A DNA stretch of 64,000 bases, taken from Inhella crocodyli. GTDB taxonomy: Bacteria; Pseudomonadota; Gammaproteobacteria; Burkholderiales; Burkholderiaceae_C. Below are positions 58,372 through 64,000 of this stretch, in pieces. The translations under genes were made by a program, and so were the position numbers. Every line of letters starts with the position of its first letter. Position 1 is the first letter of the stretch. The notes under the pieces are model-generated. The model did no database searches and had not been told where the DNA came from. It saw only the letters and a list, made by a program, of their open reading frames with translations. The stretch covers positions 434,001-498,000 of the forward strand of contig NZ_SACM01000003.1 in NCBI RefSeq assembly GCF_004004565.1, in the 5' to 3' direction.

Positions 58372-59606
58372 TGGAGCAACTCCGCCAAGGTGCGCGCCAC
58401 CACCTTGGTGGCCGCGCGCAGGTCGCTCAAGGCCAGGTGCTCGTCGGCGCGCTTGGCGTTGCTCTCCAGCACGGTGCGCGGCCCGGCGCCGTAGATGACG
58501 GCGGGCACGCCGGCGGCGCCGTAGAGGCGCACGTCGGTGTACAGCGGCGTGCCCACCTCGGGCGGGGTGTCGCCCAGCACCGCGCGGGCGTGGCGCTGCA
58601 GCGCCTGCACCAGGGGCGCGTTGCGCGCGTCGGGCTTCAAGGCGTGCGCCAGCAGCAGGCGGCGGATGCCGACTTGCACCCGGCCGTCGTGCGCGCGCAC
58701 CACGCGCTCGATGCGGGCGCGCAGCGTGGCCTCCACCTGGGTCGGGTCTTCTTCGGGGACCATGCGGCGGTCGAGCTTGAGCACGACCTTGCCGGGCACC
58801 ACGTTGGTGTTGCTGCCACCTTCGATGCGGCCCACGTTCAGGTAGGGGTGCGTGATGCCGGGCACCGACGAGCGGATCTGGCGCAGCGCCGCGTTGTCGG
58901 CGTACAGCGCACCCAGCAGGTGCGTCGCGGCCTGCAGCGCGTCCACGCCGGTGTCGGGGTAGGCCGCGTGGCTGGCCTGGCCGGTGAGCGTCACCTCCAG
59001 CTGCAAGCAGCCGTTGTGCGCCGTCACCACCTGGTGGCTGAAGCCAGCGGCGATCAGCAGGTCGGGCTTCGTCAGGCCTTGGCGCAGCAGCCAGCCGGGG
59101 CCCAGCTCGCCGCCGAACTCCTCGTCGTAGGTGAAGTGCAGCTCCACCGCACCGCGCAAGCTTGCGCCACTGGCCTCGAGCGCGCGCAGCGCGAAGGCGT
59201 AGGTGGCGAAGTCGCTCTTGCTCACGGCACTGGCGCGGCCGTAGAGCTGACCGTCCACGACCTCACCGCCATACGGGTCGCGCGTCCAGCCCTCGCCCGG
59301 GGGCACCACGTCGCCGTGGGCGTTGAGGGCGATGGTCGGGCCGCCGTCGGCGAAGGCGCGGCGCACGATCAGGTTGGTGATGCTCTGCATGCCCTGGGCC
59401 TGCACCTCGGCGGCGGGCACGGGGTGCGCTTGCGCGGGCAGGCCCATCTCGGCCAGCAGGCGCGCGGTGAGGTCGGCGTGCGGCGCGTTGTTGCCCGGCG
59501 GGGTGTCGGTGGGCACGCGCACCAGGGCCTGCAGGAAGCGGACTTCCTCGTCGAAGTGGGCGTCGACCCAGGCGTCGAGCCGGGCGAAGTCGAAGGCAGG
59601 GCTCAT
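58365..59606 (-). CDS. M20 family metallopeptidase
   Basis: The 413-residue enzyme has the M20 zinc-binding motifs: NAHGDVVPPGEGWTRDP (His and Asp), YDEEFGGELGPGW (catalytic and metal Glu), a dimerisation domain (GCLQLEVTLTGQASHAAYPD) and the closing TPLYTDVRLYG. M20 enzymes hydrolyse dipeptides, N-acyl and N-carbamoyl amino acids. It is the last gene of the purine-degradation operon, overlapping the fusion gene (ATGA), so its substrate may be an N-carbamoyl intermediate of allantoate breakdown, but a peptidase role is equally possible. Confidence 0.87.
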   Translation of the reverse strand: MSPAFDFARLDAWVDAHFDEEVRFLQALVRVPTDTPPGNNAPHADLTARLLAEMGLPAQAHPVPAAEVQAQGMQSITNLIVRRAFADGGPTIALNAHGDVVPPGEGWTRDPYGGEVVDGQLYGRASAVSKSDFATYAFALRALEASGASLRGAVELHFTYDEEFGGELGPGWLLRQGLTKPDLLIAAGFSHQVVTAHNGCLQLEVTLTGQASHAAYPDTGVDALQAATHLLGALYADNAALRQIRSSVPGITHPYLNVGRIEGGSNTNVVPGKVVLKLDRRMVPEEDPTQVEATLRARIERVVRAHDGRVQVGIRRLLLAHALKPDARNAPLVQALQRHARAVLGDTPPEVGTPLYTDVRLYGAAGVPAVIYGAGPRTVLESNAKRADEHLALSDLRAATKVVARTLAELLQA

Positions 59607-61315
59607 GGGGCGTTCAACAGGGCGCGGAAGGCGTCGACGCACAACTGCGCGTCGTGCGCCGTGATGCTTTCCAGCGGGTTGTGGCTGATGCCGGCGTTGC
59701 CGCCGCGCACGAAGAGCATGGCCTGCGGCAGGCGCTCGTGCAGCTTCATGGCGTCGTGGCCGGCGCCGCTGGGCAGGTGGAACACGGGCAGGCCGAGCGA
59801 CTGCACCGCGGCCTCCCAGCGCGCTTGCCACGCCGGGTGGCTGGGCGCGGCGTGGGCGGCCAGCGTGGGCTCCAAGGTGAATCGCAGGCCGCGCCGCGCG
59901 GCGATGGCTTGCAGCGCGTGCAGCACCTCGTCGCGCAGGCGGTCGCGCGTGGCGTCGTCGGGGGCGCGCAGGTCCAGGCTGAAGCGGCAGCGGCCGGGCA
60001 CCACGTTGATCGAGCCGTTGGGCACCTGCAGCTGGCCCACGGTGCCCACGGCACCGGGCAGCGCGCTGGCGAGGCGCTCCACCGCCAGCACCAGCTCGGC
60101 CGCGGCGGTGGCGGCGTCGCGGCGCGTGGCGCCCATCGGGGTGGTGCCGGCGTGGCTGGCCTGGCCGATGAGCTCACCGGTGTAGCGGTGGCTGCCGTTG
60201 ATGGAGGTGACCACGCCCAGGGGCAGGTTCAGCGCGTCCAGCACCGGGCCTTGCTCGATGTGCAGCTCCACGAAGCCGCGGTAGCGCGCCGGGTCGCGCT
60301 TGAGCGCGGCGATGGCCTCCATGCGCGCGGGCAGGCCCGCGGCCTGCATGGCCTCGCGCATCGTCACGCCCTGGGTGTCGGTCTGGTCCAGCCAAGCCGG
60401 GTCGAAGCCGCCGGTCAGTGCGCTGGCGGCCAAGAAGGTAGCGGGGTAGCGCTGGCCTTCTTCCTCGGCAAAGGCCACCACCTCCAGGCCGTGCTTCGGG
60501 CGCTCGCCCGCCGCGCGCAAGGCGCGCACCACGGCCATGGGCACCAGCACGCCCAAGCGCCCGTCGTACTTGCCGCCGTGGCGCACGGTGTCGTAGTGGC
60601 TGCCGGTGAGCAGGCGCGGTGCTTGCGCGTCTTGGCCGTCGTAGATGCCCACCACGTTGCCCACGGCGTCGATCTCGACGCGGTCGAAGCCCGCCTCGCG
60701 CATCCACGCGGCCAGGTCTTGCGCGCAGGCCTGGTGGGCGGGGGTCAAGTAGGTGACGGTCAGGCCGTCGTCCACCTCGCTGTGGCGCGCCAGGTCCTCG
60801 GCGCGGTCCCACACCCACTCGCCATCGTCGATGCGCTCGCCCACCAGTTCGGCCAGGCGCAGCTCGGCAATGCGGTGGATCTGCCGCAGGCACTCGGCGA
60901 ACTCCCAATCGGGGTGGCCGTCCAGCCGGCGGGCGAAGGTCTCGATGATCTGCGTGCGGCTCAGGCCCGTGCCTCGCGGGCCCCGAACGGCCAGGATGAA
61001 CGGCCAGCCGAAGCGCGCGTGGTAATCGCGGTTCAGCTGCTGCAGGCGCGCGTACTCCTCGGGGCTGCAGGCGCCCAGGCCGGCGGCGGCCTGCTCAGCA
61101 CGGCTCTCGGCCGTCAGCACCGCGGCTTTGCCCACCAGCTCGGGGTGGGCGCGGATCAGGGCCAGCTGCGCCTCGCGCCCCGCGGCGTCCAGCACCTCGG
61201 CGCAGGCGCGCTTGAAGGCGGCCAGGGTGGGGTGCGGCCCGCGCGCCAGCGCTTGCTCGACGATCCAGGGCGAGTGCTCGTACAGGCCCTGCAGTTGCTC
61301 GCGTTTCAGGTCCAT
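59603..61315 (-). CDS. fusion of OHCU decarboxylase (UraD) and allantoate amidohydrolase
   Basis: The 570-residue protein has two parts. Residues about 1-165 are UraD: MDLKREQLQGLYEHSPWIVE, LALIRAHPELVGKAAVL and RFGWPFILAVRGPRGTGLSR, which decarboxylates OHCU to S-allantoin. Residues about 170-570 are an M20-type amidohydrolase of the AllC/HyuC group: LLTGSHYDTVRHGGKYDGRL, VVAFAEEEGQRYP, VELHIEQGPVLDALNLPLGV and SGAGHDAMKLHE, which opens allantoate. PuuE, encoded upstream and overlapping by ten bases, performs the step between them. The ATG at 61315 is the only good start. Confidence 0.92.
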   Translation of the reverse strand: MDLKREQLQGLYEHSPWIVEQALARGPHPTLAAFKRACAEVLDAAGREAQLALIRAHPELVGKAAVLTAESRAEQAAAGLGACSPEEYARLQQLNRDYHARFGWPFILAVRGPRGTGLSRTQIIETFARRLDGHPDWEFAECLRQIHRIAELRLAELVGERIDDGEWVWDRAEDLARHSEVDDGLTVTYLTPAHQACAQDLAAWMREAGFDRVEIDAVGNVVGIYDGQDAQAPRLLTGSHYDTVRHGGKYDGRLGVLVPMAVVRALRAAGERPKHGLEVVAFAEEEGQRYPATFLAASALTGGFDPAWLDQTDTQGVTMREAMQAAGLPARMEAIAALKRDPARYRGFVELHIEQGPVLDALNLPLGVVTSINGSHRYTGELIGQASHAGTTPMGATRRDAATAAAELVLAVERLASALPGAVGTVGQLQVPNGSINVVPGRCRFSLDLRAPDDATRDRLRDEVLHALQAIAARRGLRFTLEPTLAAHAAPSHPAWQARWEAAVQSLGLPVFHLPSGAGHDAMKLHERLPQAMLFVRGGNAGISHNPLESITAHDAQLCVDAFRALLNAP

Positions 61316-62244
61316 GCGAAGGCCGTGGTCGGGTCGTAGGGGTGCACGTCGCGCCAGTGCTGCGCGATGTCGATGCGGCGGGTGATCCACACGCGGTTGT
61401 GCGCCTGCACGTGGTCCAGGAAGCGCTGCAACGCGCGCATGCGCCCCGGGCGGCCGAGCAGGCGGCAGTGCATGCCGATGCTCATCATGCTGGGCCGCTC
61501 GTCGCCCTCCGCGTAGTGCACGTCGAAGGCGTCGCGCAGGTACTCGAAGAACTCGTCGCCGTGGCTGAAGCCCTGCGGCAGCGCGAAGCGCATGTCGTTG
61601 CAGTCCAGCGTGTAGGGCACCACCAGGTGCGGGGCGTCGCCGCCGTCGGTCTTGCGCACGCGCAGCCAAAAGGGGAGGTCGTCGCCGTAGTGGTCGCTGT
61701 CGTAGGCGAAGCCGCCGTGCTCGGCCACCAGGCGGCGGGTGTTGGGGCTGTCGCGGCCGGTGTACCAGCCCAAGGGCGCGCTGCCCGTCAGGCGGCGGAT
61801 GACCTCGACACCGCGCAGCAGGTGCTCGCGCTCGGTCGCTTCGTCCATCGTTTGGTAGTGGATCCAGCGCCAACCGTGGCAGGCGATCTCGTGGCCCAGC
61901 TCGACGAAGGCGGCGGTGACCTCGGGGCAGCGCTCCAGCGCCATGCCCACACCGAACACGGTGAGCGGCAGGCCCCGGCGTTCGAACTCGCGCAGCAGGC
62001 GCCACACGCCCACGCGCGAGCCGTACTCGTAGATGCTCTCCATGCTCAGGTGCCGCGCCGGGTAGCTGGCGGGGTTGGCCATCTCGGAGAGGAACTGCTC
62101 GCTGCCGGCGTCGCCGTGCAGCACCGAGTTTTCGCCGCCCTCTTCGAAGTTCAGCACGAACTGCACCGCGACGCGGGCTTGGCCCGGCCACTGCGCATGC
62201 GGCGGGTTGCGGCCGTAGCCCTTGAGATCCCGGGGGTAGCTCAT
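61306..62244 (-). CDS. puuE: allantoinase of the polysaccharide-deacetylase type (PuuE)
   Basis: The 312-residue enzyme starts MSYPRDLKGYGRNPPHAQWP and shows the PuuE body: VQFVLNFEEGGENSVLHGDA, SEQFLSEMANPASYPARHLS, MESIYEYGSRVGVWRLLREF, GHEIACHGWRWIHYQTMDEA and GWYTGRDSPNTRRLVAEHGG. It hydrolyses allantoin to allantoate without the metal requirement of AllB. It overlaps gntR upstream (ATGA) and the uraD-amidohydrolase gene downstream, so the whole set is translationally linked. Confidence 0.95.
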   Translation of the reverse strand: MSYPRDLKGYGRNPPHAQWPGQARVAVQFVLNFEEGGENSVLHGDAGSEQFLSEMANPASYPARHLSMESIYEYGSRVGVWRLLREFERRGLPLTVFGVGMALERCPEVTAAFVELGHEIACHGWRWIHYQTMDEATEREHLLRGVEVIRRLTGSAPLGWYTGRDSPNTRRLVAEHGGFAYDSDHYGDDLPFWLRVRKTDGGDAPHLVVPYTLDCNDMRFALPQGFSHGDEFFEYLRDAFDVHYAEGDERPSMMSIGMHCRLLGRPGRMRALQRFLDHVQAHNRVWITRRIDIAQHWRDVHPYDPTTAFAWT

Positions 62245-62921
62245 GCCAACGCTCCAAGCGCTTCCATCAAGTCGGTCGTGCGCGGCTGCAGCTGCAGGCC
62301 GCGTTCCACGTTGCCCAGGTGCTGCTCCATCAGGCGCACGGCGGTCTTGCTGTCGCCGCGCTCGATGGCGTCCACCAGGGCCACATGCTCGTGGGCCGAG
62401 TGCTCGGCCGAGTGCTGGCTTTGAAACATCAGCGCGATGAGCGAGCAGCGCGCCAGCAGGTCGCCCAGCAGCTCGGCCAGCACGGCGTTGCCCGCCAGCT
62501 GGGCCAGCAGCACGTGGAACTCGGCCAGCAGCCGGGTGCGGCCGGGCACGTCGCCTTTGGCCAGGGCCTGCGCCTCGCGCTGCAGGTGGGCGCGCAGGCT
62601 CTTCACCTGGGCGGGGGTGATGGACTTGCACAGCTGCTTGACCAGCTGCAGCTCGATCATTTGCCGCACCTCGAAGACCTGGCGGGCCTCGTCGATGCTG
62701 GGCTCAGCCACGAAGGCGCCGCGCGCGGGCAGTAGCTGCACCAGGTGGTCGCGGCTGAGCTGGTTCAAGGCCTGGCGCACGAGGGTGCGCGACACCTGGA
62801 ACAAGTCGGCCAGCTGCTGCTCGACCAGCTTGGTGCCGGGCATCAGGCGGCGCTCGACGATCGCCGCCGTGAGGGCGTCGACGATGCGCTGGGTTTGGCT
62901 GATGGGCTCGGCGGCTTTCAT
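62241..62921 (-). CDS. GntR-family (FCD) regulator of the purine-degradation cluster
   Basis: The 226-residue regulator has an N-terminal winged helix (QTQRIVDALTAAIVERRLMP, LVEQQLADLFQVSRTLVRQA, HLVQLLPARGAFVAEP) and an FCD ligand domain (ARQVFEVRQMIELQLVKQLC, LLAEFHVLLAQLAGNAVLAE). It is the first gene of the minus-strand operon and faces uraH, so it likely controls both directions and itself. The ATG at 62921 is preferred to an upstream GTG or TTG. A TGTATACA palindrome lies 16 bases upstream of it. Confidence 0.92.
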   Translation of the reverse strand: MKAAEPISQTQRIVDALTAAIVERRLMPGTKLVEQQLADLFQVSRTLVRQALNQLSRDHLVQLLPARGAFVAEPSIDEARQVFEVRQMIELQLVKQLCKSITPAQVKSLRAHLQREAQALAKGDVPGRTRLLAEFHVLLAQLAGNAVLAELLGDLLARCSLIALMFQSQHSAEHSAHEHVALVDAIERGDSKTAVRLMEQHLGNVERGLQLQPRTTDLMEALGALA

Positions 62922-62936
62922 GCGTGTATGCTTGAG

Positions 62937-62944
62937 TGTATACA
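62937..62944. promoter_or_regulatory. TGTATACA palindrome, probable GntR operator
   Basis: A perfect 8-bp palindrome in the 47-base gap between the divergent gntR and uraH starts (62921 and 62969), with a further TGTAT at 62926-62930. FCD-type GntR regulators commonly bind such T-G-T-N-A-C-A sites. It would repress both operons until a purine intermediate is bound; this is inference. Confidence 0.55.
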
Positions 62945-62968
62945 GTTTGGACCGCACGACGGCGAACC

Positions 62969-63325
62969 ATGGGCCAGCTTTCCACCCACGTTCTTGACAC
63001 CGCCCACGGCCGCCCCGCGGCCGGGATGGCCGTCACCCTGCAGCGGCTCGACACCGACGGCCAAGCCCACACCGTGCGCGAGATCCGGCTCAACGCCGAC
63101 GGCCGTGGCGATGGCCCCTTGCTCGATGAAACCGCCATGGCCGTGGGCCGCTGGCGCCTGGTGTTCGCCGTGGCCGACTACTTCCGTGCGCAGGGCGTCG
63201 CCCTGCCCGAGCCGCCCTTCGTCGACGTGGTGAACCTGGACTTCGGCATCGCCGACGCCAGCGCCAAGTACCACGTGCCCCTGCTGGTCAGCCCCTGGAG
63301 CTACAGCACCTACCGGGGGAGCTGA
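62969..63325 (+). CDS. uraH: 5-hydroxyisourate hydrolase
   Basis: The 118-residue transthyretin-like enzyme begins MGQLSTHVLDTAHGRPAAGM, has the conserved His and Arg positions (THVLD, VREIRLNADGR), FVDVVNLDFGIADASAKYHV and the C-terminal YRGS tetrapeptide that marks HIU hydrolases. It converts 5-hydroxyisourate to OHCU, the substrate of the UraD domain encoded across the divergent region. ATG at 62969. puuD follows with a gap of two bases. Confidence 0.96.
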   Translation: MGQLSTHVLDTAHGRPAAGMAVTLQRLDTDGQAHTVREIRLNADGRGDGPLLDETAMAVGRWRLVFAVADYFRAQGVALPEPPFVDVVNLDFGIADASAKYHVPLLVSPWSYSTYRGS

Positions 63326-63327
63326 GC

Positions 63328-64000
63328 TTGGACACCACGTACCTCCTCGACTGGGCCAACCTGCTGCTGCGTTGGGCCCACGTCATCACGGCCATCGCCT
63401 GGATCGGCTCCTCGTTCTACTTCGTCTTCCTGGACAGCAGCCTCACCAAGCCCACCGCGCCCGACCTGCTGGCCAAGGGCGTGGACGGCGAGCTGTGGGC
63501 CGTGCACGGCGGCGGCTTCTACAACCCCCAGAAGTACCTGGTGGCGCCCAAGAGCCTGCCCGAGAAGCTGCACTGGTTCTTCTGGGAAAGCTACTCCACC
63601 TGGCTCACCGGCTTCGCGCTGTTCACAGTGCTGTACCTGGCCAACGCCAGCCAGTTCTTGGTCGACCCACGGGTGTTCGCCTGGGGCTCCAGCGGGGCCG
63701 CGGTGGCCGCGGCGCTGGGTTTCGTCTTCGGCTTCTGGTTCGTTTACGACCTCCTCTGCCGATGGCTGGGTGAGAAGGACGGCAAGGTCGGCGGTGACGC
63801 GCGCGTCGGCGCGGCGGTGCTCGTCGTGGTCGTGGCCGCCACCTGGGCCGCCGGCCAGCTGTTCGCCGGCCGCGCCGCCTTCGTCATCGTCGGCGCCATG
63901 ATGGCCACGGCCATGAGCGCCAACGTGATGGTCTGGATCATTCCCGGTCAGCGCAAGGTCATCGCGCAGATGAAGGCCGGGCAGCCCGTCGAGGCCATCC
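63328..64000 (+). CDS. puuD: urate hydroxylase PuuD (membrane urate oxidase), 3' part outside window
   Basis: A TTG at 63328 with GGGGGAG about eight bases upstream starts a membrane protein: DTTYLLDWANLLLRWAHVIT, AIAWIGSSFYFVFLDSSLTK, GEL WAVHGGGFYNPQKYLV-type motif and KLHWFFWESYSTWLTGFALF, diagnostic of PuuD, which oxidises urate to 5-hydroxyisourate using a C-terminal cytochrome c domain. About 224 residues are visible; the usual length is roughly 400, so the cytochrome part lies beyond the window. Directly follows uraH. Confidence 0.93.
   Translation, partial: MDTTYLLDWANLLLRWAHVITAIAWIGSSFYFVFLDSSLTKPTAPDLLAKGVDGELWAVHGGGFYNPQKYLVAPKSLPEKLHWFFWESYSTWLTGFALFTVLYLANASQFLVDPRVFAWGSSGAAVAAALGFVFGFWFVYDLLCRWLGEKDGKVGGDARVGAAVLVVVVAATWAAGQLFAGRAAFVIVGAMMATAMSANVMVWIIPGQRKVIAQMKAGQPVEAI

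Overview
The window is a very GC-rich bacterial chromosome segment with dense, short-gapped genes, many ATGA/GTGA/TTGA overlaps and frequent GTG and TTG starts. The families present (gspA/gspB, queD/queE, PuuD-type urate oxidation, MgtC, DUF1501/DUF1800, PQQ-linked sugar dehydrogenase, LamB with a GtsABCD-type importer) suit a beta-proteobacterium of the order Burkholderiales, probably near the Rubrivivax/Leptothrix/Ideonella group. That placement is inference; there is no rRNA gene, and I saw no tRNA gene, CRISPR array or complete insertion sequence. No gene-free stretch exceeds 300 bases; the longest is about 290 bases, upstream of hsp20.

Layout. 1-3625: a partial DUF1697 gene, a secreted S41-like protease with a degenerate active site, and four small unknown genes. 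3622-8270 (minus): an SPFH/band-7 membrane protein, an SH3-like secreted protein, an internally duplicated repeat protein and a 3' scrap of a second copy of the SH3 gene. Divergent from these, across a 20-bp inverted repeat, are a response regulator and a histidine kinase (8431-11171), then MgtC. 12002-13837: two orphan solute-binding-protein genes sharing an upstream motif. 13869-19370: a sugar uptake operon, lamB-gtsA-gtsB-gtsC-malK, with a strong internal terminator after gtsA and a repeat-rich control region. 19409-21026: a VOC-PaaI-GNAT operon whose GNAT gene is split by a 262-bp fold-back (MITE-like) element. 21519-23371: an islet of visibly lower GC with SUKH, DUF2750, DUF6678-like and DUF695 genes, i.e. 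immunity-type families without a toxin. 23526-26905: an epimerase/DUF4188 pair, LysR and hsp20 with a heat-shock promoter. 27193-31253: an unusual membrane-tethered receiver protein, a membrane protein and a TctDE/QseBC-type two-component pair. 31292-36670: DUF6882, an esterase, an ABC importer without binding protein, and gspAB. 36684-39729: exported proteins, queE and a three-domain queD. 39805-46195: two tandem propeller-GGDEF proteins. 46202-49290: DUF1501 and DUF1800. 49487-53159: a PQQ sugar dehydrogenase translationally coupled to a YncD/PqqU-type TonB receptor and then hutD. 53172-58348: a SLATT-like protein, NnrU, PhoX and a Gcr family protein. 58365-64000: a purine-ring degradation cluster (GntR regulator, puuE, a uraD-amidohydrolase fusion and an M20 peptidase on minus; uraH and puuD on plus).

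Functional links. The last cluster would carry urate through hydroxyisourate, OHCU, allantoin and allantoate under one GntR regulator. The PQQ enzyme and receptor look like a cofactor-scavenging unit. The SPFH/SH3/two-component block looks like an uncharacterised envelope-sensing module. Five convergent gene pairs end inside small palindromes that contain both stop codons.
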